In this document: positions 8,420-17,918 of the stretch, one piece after another | Position numbering within the stretch: position 1 is the stretch's first letter | Layout of the letters: each line of letters opens with the position of its first letter | Assembly (NCBI GenBank): GCA_031553215.1 | Contig: JAVBLW010000005.1 | Coordinates: 1 to 64,000, forward strand | Direction of reading: 5' to 3' | DNA: 64,000 bases | DNA from: JAVBLW01 sp031553215 | GTDB lineage: Bacteria > Bacillota_I > Bacilli_A > Acholeplasmatales > Anaeroplasmataceae | Made by a program: the position numbers and the translations under genes | The notes under the pieces: generated by a model | The model's input: the letters and a program-made list of their open reading frames with translations, nothing else | What the model was told of the DNA's origin: nothing | The model's database searches: none

Positions 8420-10855
8420 CTATTTTTCTAACACATTGATTGCAATATTTGCTACTACATCTTTATGTAAATTAACATAAGCTGTATATATACCAACCGA
8501 ATTTATTTCTGAAGGTAACTCAACTTTTCTCTTATCTAATTTTATACCTGTTTGTAATTCAAATTCTTCACAAATTTGTTTTGTTGTAATGTGACCAAAT
8601 GGTTTTCCATCTGCTCCTAATTTTATATAGATATTAATTGATTTTTCTTGAATCTCTGATTTTAGTTTTTCCATTAATTTTTTATAGTTAATTGCATCTT
8701 GTTTTTCTTGTTCTTCCATCTTTTTCAAATTTTCGATATTTTCTTCATTTGCTATAACAGCCAGTTTGTTTGTAAATAAATAATTTGCATATCCATTTGC
8801 AACATCAATAATTTGATTCTTTTGTCCTCGTCCTTTAACATCAGTCAATAATATTACTTTCATATTTTCATCTCCAATATTTTCATATTCACGTTTTAAT
8901 ATTTCTAAAAGTTGCTCATACGCTTTTTCAACAGTCGTATCCTTCAATTGGCAAGCAGCTCCATTTAAATGTCCTCCGCCACCCAATTCTTCCATAATGA
9001 TTTGAACATTTACACTATCATAACTTCTTGCAGATATCCCAACCTGACCATTGTAATTAACATATCCAATTGTAAAACCAGCTTGAACCTTATCCATTTC
9101 TAACAATTTATCACTAATCTTAGCAAGCATTGTTCTTTCATTAATTATATTTTCATCAGTAATTTTTACAATTGCAAAATTATCTAATATAACATCAGCA
9201 TTTAATACTGCATTTGCGATTTCCTTTTCAATATCAATACTTTCACGTAAAATCATTTTCACCTTTACCATGTCAGCATCAAAATCCTTCAATATTGAAG
9301 CAGACTCAAATGTTCTCGCACCAGTTCGGTAAACGAAGTTATTAGTGTCAACCACTATTCCCGTCAACATAATTGTAGCAATCAATGGTGATATTTCTAT
9401 TTCTCCACCATAGAACATAAACATCTCGCTTATAAGTTCAATTGTTGAAGAAGCATAGGGCTCTACATACGATATATTCGGATTTTCAAAAGTTATTTCT
9501 CCACGTCTATGATGGTCTATAACAATTAATTTTTTTGCTTCTTTTATTAATTCTGGATACATAGCAATTTGTGGTGATTGTGTATCAACCACAATTAGTA
9601 AACTATTAGATTTAAAATCTACTTCATTTCCTTTAATAAATTTATCTAATATTTCAGGTTCTTCATTTTGTAAAAGTTGATATAATTTTCTTACAGTAGA
9701 ATCACATTTTTCTATGTCAAAAATAATATTGCAATCTTTATTGCTTGCATCACATAGTTTTGATATTGCCAACATTGATGCAAACGCATCTGAATCGGCT
9801 GAATTATGGCACATTACAAAAACATTCCCAGAAGATTCTATTGCTTCTTTTATTGCATTTGTCTGTAATCTAGCGTGTACAAGGGAGTTTTTTTCCAATG
9901 CATTTGTTTTTCCACCAAAGTATTGTATTTTTTCATTTTGAATATTTACAACAACTTGATCTCCACCACGTTTTTCTGCTAGTTCAACCGCACTTTGTGC
10001 CAGCGATCCTAATTCATCATGCTCTACATCATAACAAGCAATACCTATACTCACACTTGTTTTCAAATGATTATTCGTAGAGATCTGTCTAATTTCATTT
10101 AATATATCAAACTTGTCATGAATCATTTTATTTAGTGATTCCCTATCTAAAATCATAATCATTCTATCTGTACTAGAGTTTTGTAGATATACTCCAAATT
10201 TAGTAGCATAATCTGTTATTTCCCCTAATATTTGACCACGAATATTTGATTTTTCTAAAACATCATATCTCTTTAATGACTCTTCTAAGTTATCAATCAT
10301 AATAACTCCAATAGCACATATTCTATTATTATATTTATTTTGCAAAGAAACTCTAGATGTTTGATCAAAGAAATAGAGGATTCTATTCTCTAAATTAGAA
10401 ACAACTTCAAAAAATCGATTATCATGTTTTATAATAAATTTTTCTTCTTTATTTTTTATATTCATAATCATTTCACTAGAAATTTCACCCAAAGAAGAAT
10501 CCACTAATCTGCTTTGAAAAATACTCTTGATATTTTTATTAGCCCACTTTATCTCATATAAGTCATCATATACTAAAATACCTATAGGTAACTGGTTAAA
10601 TGCTTCATCTCCAGCTTGACTTACGTGATATGAAATATTATTCCATACCTCTAATCTATTTTCTAACAACTTAATTTTTTTAGTTTTTTTATCATAAATC
10701 ATAATTACAAATATAATCAATGAAAGTGCTAAAAATACTACTCCACCAATAAGAATATATAAATTCTTTATCTTTATTGTGTAATTATAAAAGTAATATA
10801 TAAATATACCAACACTAATTAAAAAGGTTATAAAAGAATATATTAACTTCTTCAT
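8420..10855 (-). CDS. gdpP-rplI: Fusion: c-di-AMP phosphodiesterase GdpP joined to ribosomal protein bL9
   Basis: This single 811-residue frame holds two complete proteins. Residues 1-664 are GdpP: two membrane segments (about 7-25 and 34-54), a PAS-like region, a degenerate GGDEF (RGGDQVVV), and a DHH/DHHA1 hydrolase with NSADSDAF, IVVDTQ, VIDHHRRGE and LGGGGHLNGAA. It should hydrolyse c-di-AMP. Residues 665-811 are a full-length bL9: MKVILLTDVKGRGQ, then NGYANYLFTNKLA, a charged helix, and FGHITTKQICEE with KLDKRKVELP. Genes gdpP and rplI are normally adjacent; here no stop separates them. The bL9 Met codon (8861-8863) follows GGAG by 8 nt, so separate internal initiation is possible. No other rplI is in the window. 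A strong promoter lies upstream. Confidence 0.93.
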   Translation of the reverse strand: MKKLIYSFITFLISVGIFIYYFYNYTIKIKNLYILIGGVVFLALSLIIFVIMIYDKKTKKIKLLENRLEVWNNISYHVSQAGDEAFNQLPIGILVYDDLYEIKWANKNIKSIFQSRLVDSSLGEISSEMIMNIKNKEEKFIIKHDNRFFEVVSNLENRILYFFDQTSRVSLQNKYNNRICAIGVIMIDNLEESLKRYDVLEKSNIRGQILGEITDYATKFGVYLQNSSTDRMIMILDRESLNKMIHDKFDILNEIRQISTNNHLKTSVSIGIACYDVEHDELGSLAQSAVELAEKRGGDQVVVNIQNEKIQYFGGKTNALEKNSLVHARLQTNAIKEAIESSGNVFVMCHNSADSDAFASMLAISKLCDASNKDCNIIFDIEKCDSTVRKLYQLLQNEEPEILDKFIKGNEVDFKSNSLLIVVDTQSPQIAMYPELIKEAKKLIVIDHHRRGEITFENPNISYVEPYASSTIELISEMFMFYGGEIEISPLIATIMLTGIVVDTNNFVYRTGARTFESASILKDFDADMVKVKMILRESIDIEKEIANAVLNADVILDNFAIVKITDENIINERTMLAKISDKLLEMDKVQAGFTIGYVNYNGQVGISARSYDSVNVQIIMEELGGGGHLNGAACQLKDTTVEKAYEQLLEILKREYENIGDENMKVILLTDVKGRGQKNQIIDVANGYANYLFTNKLAVIANEENIENLKKMEEQEKQDAINYKKLMEKLKSEIQEKSINIYIKLGADGKPFGHITTKQICEEFELQTGIKLDKRKVELPSEINSVGIYTAYVNLHKDVVANIAINVLEK

Positions 10856-10879
10856 AATTGATCACCTCGTCATTAATAT

Positions 10880-10908
10880 ATTATAGCAATTTTATACACT
10901 TTTATCAA
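10880..10908 (-). promoter_or_regulatory. SigA-type promoter of gdpP-rplI, dnaB, prfA
   Basis: On the minus strand, TTGATA (10903-10908), a 17-nt spacer and TATAAT (10880-10885) with an upstream TGC (extended -10) lie about 25 nt before the gdpP start. Confidence 0.85.
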
Positions 10909-10923
10909 CTTAAATATGTGCAC

Positions 10924-10946
10924 AAAAAAAGAGCTAAAAAGCTCTT
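10924..10946 (-). terminator. Rho-independent terminator after rpsR
   Basis: On the minus strand an AAGAGCT/AGCTCTT stem with a 4-nt loop (10929-10946) is followed by seven U residues. It closes the rpsF-ssb-rpsR unit. Confidence 0.9.
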
Positions 10947-10951
10947 ATTTT

Positions 10952-11185
10952 CTATTCTTTCACGAATGGTAATAATGCCATATGACGAGCACGTTTAATA
11001 GCAATAGCTAATTTTCTTTGATATTTAGCTGATGTACCAGTTACACGACGAGGTAAGATTTTTCCTCTATCAGTAACGAATTTTTTTAATAAATCTACAT
11101 CTTTAAAGTCGATATTTTCAATTTTATTTTGTGTAAAATAACAAACTTTACGACGACGACGTTGATTATTTCTATTTTGTTGCAT
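10952..11185 (-). CDS. rpsR: Ribosomal protein bS18
   Basis: This 77-residue S18 of the small subunit binds next to S6 on the platform. The basic N-terminus (NNQRRRRKVCYFT) and the core IDFKDVDLLKKFV, then LPRRVTGTSAKYQRKLAIAIKRARH, are typical. The start chosen is MQQNRN, 6 nt after AGGAGG. The longer frame runs into ssb and is not supported. It is the last gene of the rpsF-ssb-rpsR unit. Confidence 0.97.
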   Translation of the reverse strand: MQQNRNNQRRRRKVCYFTQNKIENIDFKDVDLLKKFVTDRGKILPRRVTGTSAKYQRKLAIAIKRARHMALLPFVKE

Positions 11186-11198
11186 AATATTCCTCCTA

Positions 11199-11690
11199 TT
11201 AGAATGGTAAATCATCTTCAGATACATCATTTATATTAAATGTGTCCTTAGATTGATTTTCGTTAAAATTTTGTCTTTGATTTTGATATCCTTGATTAGA
11301 ATATCCACCTTGATAACTGTTATTGTAACCTTGATTAGGTTGTTGATAATTATTATTTGCTGGTTGATTGTTATCACGAGGTTGTAAACTAGACACACTT
11401 TCACAAAGTACTTCTGTGATATAACGTGTTTGGTTATCTTGTTGATAATTTCTAGTTTGGATACGACCTTGAATTGAAATCATATGCCCTTTTTTAATAA
11501 ATTTAGACATAAAATCAGCAGTTTGTCTCCACGCTACACAACTAATGAAATCAGCTTGTCTTTCTCCATTAGCATCTTTAACACCACGATCAACGGCAAC
11601 ACTAAATTGCACATATGGAATCCCAGTATTAGTGTATTTAATTTCTGGATCTTTGGTAATTCTACCAACTAATACTACACTATTTACCAT
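11199..11690 (-). CDS. ssb: Single-stranded DNA-binding protein
   Basis: This 163-residue SSB has an OB fold (MVNSVVLVGRITKDPE to about residue 105), a Gln/Asn/Gly/Tyr-rich flexible linker, and the conserved acidic tip SEDDLPF that recruits replication and repair partners. The ATG at 11690 lies 6 nt after AGGTGA. The position between rpsF and rpsR is the standard one in Firmicutes. Confidence 0.97.
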   Translation of the reverse strand: MVNSVVLVGRITKDPEIKYTNTGIPYVQFSVAVDRGVKDANGERQADFISCVAWRQTADFMSKFIKKGHMISIQGRIQTRNYQQDNQTRYITEVLCESVSSLQPRDNNQPANNNYQQPNQGYNNSYQGGYSNQGYQNQRQNFNENQSKDTFNINDVSEDDLPF

Positions 11691-11703
11691 AATCAATCAC
11701 CTA

Positions 11704-11988
11704 TTATTCTTCACAAACAACGATGTGACGAATAATGTTTTCATTGTATCCTACGATACGATCGAATTCGTTAACAGCTTCTTTAGTTGCTTCAACTTTA
11801 GCTACTACATAATAACCTTTACGGCTTTTTTCGATTTCGTAAGCTAATTCTTTTAATCCCCATTCTTTAACTTCTAAAACTTTTGAAGCATTGTTAGTAA
11901 ATATTGCATTTACATCACTAATTTCTTTTGCAACTGCTTCTTGTTCTAAGTTAGAACGAACGATATACATAATTTCGTATTTTTTCAT
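11704..11988 (-). CDS. rpsF: Ribosomal protein bS6
   Basis: This 94-residue S6 has the ferredoxin-like RNA-binding fold: MKKYEIMYIVRSNLE, a central KEWGLKELAYEIEKSRKGYYVV, and FDRIVGYNENIIRHIVV. The family length is about 95. AGGAGG precedes the ATG. It is the first gene of the rpsF-ssb-rpsR unit, under its own promoter and a structured leader. Confidence 0.97.
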   Translation of the reverse strand: MKKYEIMYIVRSNLEQEAVAKEISDVNAIFTNNASKVLEVKEWGLKELAYEIEKSRKGYYVVAKVEATKEAVNEFDRIVGYNENIIRHIVVCEE

Positions 11989-12002
11989 CTAATTGCACCT
12001 CC

Positions 12003-12045
12003 TATGGACTTTGGCCTAGCTCCGCTGCGTAGGCAAGGGGCATAT
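12003..12045 (-). promoter_or_regulatory. Probable S6:S18-binding leader of rpsF
   Basis: The 5' leader of rpsF has a GC-rich island in otherwise AT-rich DNA. On the minus strand, TTGCCTA pairs with TAGGCCAA (one bulged base) around a CGCAGCGGAGC loop, directly before AGGAGG. Firmicute rpsF mRNAs commonly carry such a leader, which mimics the 16S site and lets the S6-S18 dimer repress the operon. The fit to the known consensus is by eye only. Confidence 0.5.
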
Positions 12046-12060
12046 TTTATATGCTTTTAA

Positions 12061-12089
12061 ATTTTACCACATAAACATACTTTTTGCAA
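12061..12089 (-). promoter_or_regulatory. SigA-type promoter of rpsF-ssb-rpsR
   Basis: On the minus strand, TTGCAA (12084-12089), a 17-nt spacer and TAAAAT (12061-12066) lie immediately after the stop of the upstream ABC gene. No terminator is visible between them. Confidence 0.85.
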
Positions 12090-12103
12090 GAACTTTCTTT
12101 ATA

Positions 12104-13891
12104 TTAAATATATGACAATAATTTATAGCCATATTGTTTGTATAGGGATATGTTAATTGGATATCTACCTATCCATATGAATATTATCGAAATCAGTACT
12201 ACTATAATTACAAAGGAACACATATATGTAGAAACTATTCCAATCATATTTCTTCTATCAAACCCAATCTTTTTTAAGTAACTTAACTTCACACTATTAG
12301 ACTTAAGGAAATTCATTACGAATAAAAGAAGATTTATTGTTATCATAATAGATAGGATAATAATCAGATAGGTATATGTTTTATTATGAGAAACAAAATC
12401 TTTATGAAATATGCTCCAATTATAAAAATAGCTTGAATTCACAATTTCAAAACCATCAGTATCCAATACATAATTTATTATATCATTTAAATTCCCATAG
12501 CTAGTATCGTCTTTTATATATACGCAATTTATATAACTATGCTCAGGAACAATCCCATAAATAGAGTTATACATTGCACTGTCTGCCTCTTGAACCAATT
12601 CTAGATAATAATCGGTGCGTGTATTTATGTCTAATTCATCCATATTTTCATACTTAGAATCCTGACCAATATTAACAATCCCGCATATTATATATTGACC
12701 AAGTTCTTTTTGAAGTACCTCATTATAATTAGCAGGTTTCCTTCCATTGAGATTTGTTTTACAAAAAAAATCATAAAAATATTTTGTTATCAATATTTCA
12801 TTCGTTTCTATTGGTAAATAACCCGCTAATAATTCATCATCAACATCCTTGGAATCAATAATTCCATTTATTCTAATGTTCTCATAATTTGTTCCTGTAC
12901 CGTATGTATTAGGAAAACTATACGAACAGTCAATGTCATATTTTTTCATTCTAATTTGTGATTCCATAGATGATATATCGCTACCACTTTCAACTGATAT
13001 AACCAATCTTTCGTCAAGTGAAACAAAAAAATCTGTATAACTTATGTCTACCAAATTTCTTAGCATTCCTAATGTAAACAATATAACCATTAATAGAGAT
13101 GTCAATATGATGGTAAATGCTAGTCTTTTGAAATCATATTTTAGTTTTTTTAATCCTAAAAATAAATTATATTTCAATCCAAGAGGATTTTTATTTCCTT
13201 TAAATTCAGATTCACCTAAACTATAATCAATCTTTTCTTTATAATTATCTTTTTCATCTAAGTTTACAACCATATCAGATACATGCTCTATTGATTCATT
13301 CTTATGAGAGACAACAATTACTAAATGATTCATCGAAATAACTTTTAATTGCTCAATGATAATTTTAGTATTTACATCATCTAAGGCAGACGTTGGCTCA
13401 TCCGCAAACAAAATATTTGGTTTTTTTGCCAATGCAGCTATTATTGATACTCGTTGATATTCTCCCCTGCTTAATTCATATACCTTTTTATCTTTTAAAT
13501 GGTTCACATTGAAATTATTAAGCAATTCATCAATATAGTTATTATCTATTATATTTCCACTATTTCTAATAGAGAATTCAATATTCTCAACAACATTTAA
13601 TTCATTAAAAAGACTCTTATCTTGATAAACATATCCTATATACTTTGATTTATATATTTGTCTATCCTTAGCATTCATATCTTTCAAATTATGATTTTCA
13701 AAATATACGTCCCCATTATAATCATCATCTTGTCCCGATATAATGTTTAATAGTGTACTCTTACCACTACCACTTTCACCTTTTAGATATATTAGTCCCT
13801 TCGTTGGAAATTCTATATTAAAATTTTCAAAGACTTTCTTTCGAAAGCCTCTTTTCTTCACATAACTTTTACTTAAATTAGATACTATCAT
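12104..13891 (-). CDS. ABC transporter, ATPase fused to FtsX/MacB-type permease (short form)
   Basis: This 595-residue protein has an N-terminal ABC ATPase (residues 1-215): Walker A KGESGSGKST, Q-loop VYQDKS, a modified signature LSRGEYQR, Walker B ILFADEPTSALD and switch VVSHKN. The permease part has a membrane segment at about 256-278, a long extracytoplasmic domain (about 280-505), and two more membrane segments near 510-535 and 550-575. FtsX/MacB permeases normally have four segments; the last is missing, as the gene ends at LLSYI. It starts 4 nt after the stop of the larger ABC gene and belongs to the MACPF operon. Such transporters act as mechanotransducers for lipoprotein, peptide or toxin export, or for resistance. 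The substrate is unknown. Confidence 0.85.
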   Translation of the reverse strand: MIVSNLSKSYVKKRGFRKKVFENFNIEFPTKGLIYLKGESGSGKSTLLNIISGQDDDYNGDVYFENHNLKDMNAKDRQIYKSKYIGYVYQDKSLFNELNVVENIEFSIRNSGNIIDNNYIDELLNNFNVNHLKDKKVYELSRGEYQRVSIIAALAKKPNILFADEPTSALDDVNTKIIIEQLKVISMNHLVIVVSHKNESIEHVSDMVVNLDEKDNYKEKIDYSLGESEFKGNKNPLGLKYNLFLGLKKLKYDFKRLAFTIILTSLLMVILFTLGMLRNLVDISYTDFFVSLDERLVISVESGSDISSMESQIRMKKYDIDCSYSFPNTYGTGTNYENIRINGIIDSKDVDDELLAGYLPIETNEILITKYFYDFFCKTNLNGRKPANYNEVLQKELGQYIICGIVNIGQDSKYENMDELDINTRTDYYLELVQEADSAMYNSIYGIVPEHSYINCVYIKDDTSYGNLNDIINYVLDTDGFEIVNSSYFYNWSIFHKDFVSHNKTYTYLIIILSIMITINLLLFVMNFLKSNSVKLSYLKKIGFDRRNMIGIVSTYMCSFVIIVVLISIIFIWIGRYPINISLYKQYGYKLLSYI

Positions 13892-13895
13892 ATAG

Positions 13896-16334
13896 TTATC
13901 CTCTCTTTAAAATAGCCTCTAAAGAACTATTTTTTTTATATACTGATTTTATTTTTCTAACAATAAATATTGATGTCACAAGAGAAACAAATACAAAAAC
14001 AACAATAATACCAAAGAATGATATAGGTTCAAAAGCTAATTTAAACGATATCTTTTTTGCCATGTTAATTTGATAAATTTTTCTTGCAAAAAATCCAGCA
14101 CCAATACTAACAATAAAAGAAATCAAGAAAACAATTCCCACCTGGAATAAATATATTAAACTTATTTCGTTGTTTTTAAATCCTAGAGCTTTTAATATGC
14201 TATTCTTCTTGATCTGTAAGTTGAAAATTTCTACCATGTATTTTGTTAGATATATAATCGCTATTACTAGCATAATAAATGCCAAGCCGCCACAAATAGC
14301 CCCTGCAAAAATCATAAAAGATTCTAATTCCTTATATTTAGAAGCGTAATCGTTTTTTACATAAAATATATCACTTGAACAAAAGTATTTTAAAACTTTT
14401 AAATCCTTTGATCTATTACCAGTCAAAATTATCTCCAATGAGCTTTCTCTATTCACAAGCATCTCAGAATATATTTCATCATATAAAGATTCACTTAAAA
14501 CAATGCTAAGTGACGAACCAATCCCAACCACCTTCAATTCAATAGTTTTTTCTCCTTGACTCGTAAAGAAAGTTTTGGTTATAGTGCGGTCAATACCATC
14601 AAAGTTCTCATTATATTCTTGAAGTATAAAATACTTCATACTTCTTTCCGGATTATATTCATTTATTTCATTGTTTTTAATATAATCCATATAATCATCA
14701 TAAATATCGCTTTCTGGATATTCACTAAAGTTCTCTTTTGCATAATTTTTTATTCTATTAGATACATTAAATGATGAAATTATATCACTCCATAATACAA
14801 TAGCTTCATTGTCTTTAAGTTCATTCACACTAGAATAATAAATACTTTCAGATACCCCATCTTTGCCAATAGAAATGAAATCTTCTCGATTTACAAATGT
14901 CATTTTTACATCCTTGTTAGAATGAAATCCTTTATTAACAAATAAAGTATAAGCATTTCTGCTAAGAAGTGATACTTCTTCCATTGTCTTTTCAGTTCCA
15001 ACATTTGTATCTACAATACCACAAATATTCAAACCCTTTATTGTTCTACCTATAATATCATCATAGGTATTGATTTCCACTAGAGGTAGTCCATCTTTAT
15101 ATCCACATTGCTTAAAGGCATAGAACATATATAAAGATATCAGACATTGATCATACGATGATGGCATATTACCATAAGTAAGAGAATAATTATTCTTTGT
15201 TAAATAATTTGAATCAACTTCAAGATAGCCAGAAAGTGCACGATAATACATATCACATTCATCTTGATGTCCTGATTCTAAAACATCATTAAGTAAAATA
15301 TGCTGCCCAAAATTTTCATTCAGCATATAAGCACTATAATAATTTTGAGTTTGTTTATTTATTTCTTTCAAATCATCTTCAGTAAAATAATAAACACTTT
15401 TAAGATGTATGTCATTATCTTGCTCTGTTCTGTATTCATAAGTGCTTTCTTTTCCTACGTAATAGGAATTAATCCCATCCCTATACATGGAATCTAAAAT
15501 TATCGATGATTCCGAGTCAAAAAGTACATTTATAGAAAAGATAGTAAGTGTTAAAGTTAGAATAAATAAAATTGATGATAAAATAGTTTTGAATTTAAAT
15601 TGATTTATATTATTTATGGCCTCTTTGATGAAAAATTTCTTATTAGTTTTTGTTTTTGCTATTTCATTAAGGCGTAATTCTTCTTTATCTTTAGATGAAA
15701 TATTTTCATATATATAACCATCAACTATTTCAAGATGTCTATCAGCTAACACAAGATGACTTTTTAAATGTGTAGTTACAATAACTAATGCATTATTCGA
15801 ATAATCTTTTAACATTTGCATTACATAATTAGCATTTTTTTCATCTAAACCACTTGTTGGCTCATCCGCTAATAACACCTTTTTATTATTAATTATAGTT
15901 CTTACAATTGATACTCTTTGAGCTTGTCCTCCACTTATTTCATTTGGGAAATCATAAATATTTTCAGACAAACCAAATTTATCCAATAGTTGTATAGCTC
16001 TCTCTTGCATCACTTTTTTATCTAAGCCTAATAAGATATTATCTAATATAGTTAGCTCGTCAATTAAATATCCATCTTGAAATATAAAACCGATATTACT
16101 TTTTTTGATATCATCAATCATATTCAAACTGCTGTTTTTAATATTTATATCTTCATAGAAAACATCTCCATCATAGGATAGATCTAGAAGACCAAGAATA
16201 TTTAATAAAGTGGTTTTTCCACTACCGCTTTTTCCGGTTAAAATTACTAATTCATTTTTATTAAATTTCAAAGTTATATCTTTTAATACTTCTTGTTCTC
16301 CATATCTCTTAGAGACAGTTCTTAACCCTATCAT
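13896..16334 (-). CDS. ABC transporter, ATPase fused to FtsX/MacB-type permease (full form)
   Basis: This 812-residue protein has an ABC ATPase (residues 1-210): Walker A TGKSGSGKTT, signature ISGGQAQR, VLLADEPTSGLD and VTTHLK. A MacB-type permease follows, with a membrane segment at about 245-268, a roughly 400-residue extracytoplasmic domain, and three C-terminal segments (about 675-700, 725-750, 768-795). It lies 15 nt after the MACPF gene and 4 nt before a second, shorter member, so a heteromeric pair is plausible. BceAB-like antimicrobial-peptide resistance pumps and LolCDE/MacB systems share this architecture. The gene order suggests a role in export of, or protection from, the MACPF protein; this is inference. 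Confidence 0.88.
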   Translation of the reverse strand: MIGLRTVSKRYGEQEVLKDITLKFNKNELVILTGKSGSGKTTLLNILGLLDLSYDGDVFYEDINIKNSSLNMIDDIKKSNIGFIFQDGYLIDELTILDNILLGLDKKVMQERAIQLLDKFGLSENIYDFPNEISGGQAQRVSIVRTIINNKKVLLADEPTSGLDEKNANYVMQMLKDYSNNALVIVTTHLKSHLVLADRHLEIVDGYIYENISSKDKEELRLNEIAKTKTNKKFFIKEAINNINQFKFKTILSSILFILTLTLTIFSINVLFDSESSIILDSMYRDGINSYYVGKESTYEYRTEQDNDIHLKSVYYFTEDDLKEINKQTQNYYSAYMLNENFGQHILLNDVLESGHQDECDMYYRALSGYLEVDSNYLTKNNYSLTYGNMPSSYDQCLISLYMFYAFKQCGYKDGLPLVEINTYDDIIGRTIKGLNICGIVDTNVGTEKTMEEVSLLSRNAYTLFVNKGFHSNKDVKMTFVNREDFISIGKDGVSESIYYSSVNELKDNEAIVLWSDIISSFNVSNRIKNYAKENFSEYPESDIYDDYMDYIKNNEINEYNPERSMKYFILQEYNENFDGIDRTITKTFFTSQGEKTIELKVVGIGSSLSIVLSESLYDEIYSEMLVNRESSLEIILTGNRSKDLKVLKYFCSSDIFYVKNDYASKYKELESFMIFAGAICGGLAFIMLVIAIIYLTKYMVEIFNLQIKKNSILKALGFKNNEISLIYLFQVGIVFLISFIVSIGAGFFARKIYQINMAKKISFKLAFEPISFFGIIVVFVFVSLVTSIFIVRKIKSVYKKNSSLEAILKRG

Positions 16335-16349
16335 TTATAACGACCCCTT

Positions 16350-17876
16350 TTAACTAAAATCAATTGTTACATAGAGATTTTTATTCTTCCAATCATCAGA
16401 TGAAGATCCCGATGCAGTATACATTAACACTAATGTATCATCAATTACTTTATTCAAATCAACCACGACCGAGTTCCATTCTAAGCCTCTATATTTGTTG
16501 CTTGATGCGGCACGCCTCTCATGTATTATTTTATATTGGCTAGTATCACAATTATCACAAACCCTAGTACATAGTGCAAACCATTGATAACCTTCATCTA
16601 TATTAGCATATTCTATTTCTACAGTAATTGCCATTTTCGTATATCCTGCATCTATATATTCTTGAATCGTATACATATTCGTTATTGTTGAATGATTTAA
16701 GATATCATTTTTATTTTTTAACCAACCTGCATCAGTTATTCTATATTCACTATCTCTAATTAATTGTTTTGCAATCTTTCCAGTTTTTAATGATGATTTT
16801 ACATCCTCTACTGTGCCATATTTCACTGCATATTGATAATAATATTCTTCCATTTCATTTGCTATATTTGAATAATTAGTCGGTAACATTTTCCATATAG
16901 GAATTAATCCATTTTCTTTCACATCAAGTAAATTAATATTACTTTGATTAATAGTAGAACTCCAATTAGTTACCGATAATTGTTGTTGGTTTTTTGATTC
17001 ATTTAAATTTACTTCGAAACCATTCCCACCTATACTATGAATATAAGTTTTATATGTATTAATAACCTCTGATTTATCATAATTATTTACGGACTGCATG
17101 TTTATTGATGCCATAGAATTACCACTTATAATAGCTTTTACAGTTGCTTCTAATTTTGATGCCAAAGATGTTTCAGCGTTTTTTGATATTGTATATTTTG
17201 AAGAGTAAGCCGCTAAATAGGCTTCCACTGATGCACCCATGACTACATCAAATAGTAAATGTGTCCCATAGTTTTCAAAAAAAGATTTGTACCCTGAAAA
17301 TGTCCTATTATTTAATAATATGATTAGATCATTTAAAAAATAACTATCATAGCGATTGTTAGTAGTTAATTTATTTGTGTCAATTGCTTCTCTATTCAAA
17401 TTAACAGAATAATATTTTTCTGAATAAGAATAATATGCAACCATATTTGATGAGTACTCAGATACATTTGCTTTTTTTACATTTGAATAGTTATAACTCA
17501 ATCCAACATAAAAATCCTCACCACCTATTTCACTACATGATGAAGCAGTATAAAGTTTTATCATTTTCTTACTAAATTCAGTAACATTACTATCAATAGT
17601 GCTTTTGCTATCCATTTCATTAATTAAATGAATGTTATTTCTACTATCTTCTTTAATTTGATTTTTATATGTATCATTATAAATACTTTTACTAGTGATT
17701 CTATTTATATTATCCAACCCATATGTAACCATATTTACAGTTTGTCCCAATGGCTGAACATTTGCATACCTTACATCATCAGTGATGCTATATCCCGCAT
17801 GATTTTCTTTTCCAAAAATAAAAAAAGAAAATATGCATAGTAACAAAAAAGTTCCATTAAATATTTTTCTTTTCAT
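16350..17876 (-). CDS. Secreted MACPF-domain (perforin-like) protein
   Basis: This 508-residue protein has an N-terminal signal peptide (basic MKRK, a hydrophobic core to about residue 21, possible cleavage near NHA). A MACPF/CDC-fold domain spans about residues 90-340. The diagnostic MACPF signature is FFENYGTHLLFDVVMG (Tyr203-Gly-Thr-His206), followed by a helix-forming stretch of the type that becomes membrane hairpins, a GGNGFEV segment, and the typical closing WSSTINQS...LIPIWKML. A C-terminal beta-rich region (about 365-508) holds a CTRVCDNC cluster and may be a target-binding domain. Family members form ring-shaped pores (perforin, complement, bacterial BSAP toxins). It leads an operon with two MacB-type ABC proteins. 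No activity can be proved from sequence. Confidence 0.85.
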   Translation of the reverse strand: MKRKIFNGTFLLLCIFSFFIFGKENHAGYSITDDVRYANVQPLGQTVNMVTYGLDNINRITSKSIYNDTYKNQIKEDSRNNIHLINEMDSKSTIDSNVTEFSKKMIKLYTASSCSEIGGEDFYVGLSYNYSNVKKANVSEYSSNMVAYYSYSEKYYSVNLNREAIDTNKLTTNNRYDSYFLNDLIILLNNRTFSGYKSFFENYGTHLLFDVVMGASVEAYLAAYSSKYTISKNAETSLASKLEATVKAIISGNSMASINMQSVNNYDKSEVINTYKTYIHSIGGNGFEVNLNESKNQQQLSVTNWSSTINQSNINLLDVKENGLIPIWKMLPTNYSNIANEMEEYYYQYAVKYGTVEDVKSSLKTGKIAKQLIRDSEYRITDAGWLKNKNDILNHSTITNMYTIQEYIDAGYTKMAITVEIEYANIDEGYQWFALCTRVCDNCDTSQYKIIHERRAASSNKYRGLEWNSVVVDLNKVIDDTLVLMYTASGSSSDDWKNKNLYVTIDFS

Positions 17877-17918
17877 AATATTTCCCCCTATAAGTCTTTT
17901 TATCCCTATTACTAGGTA

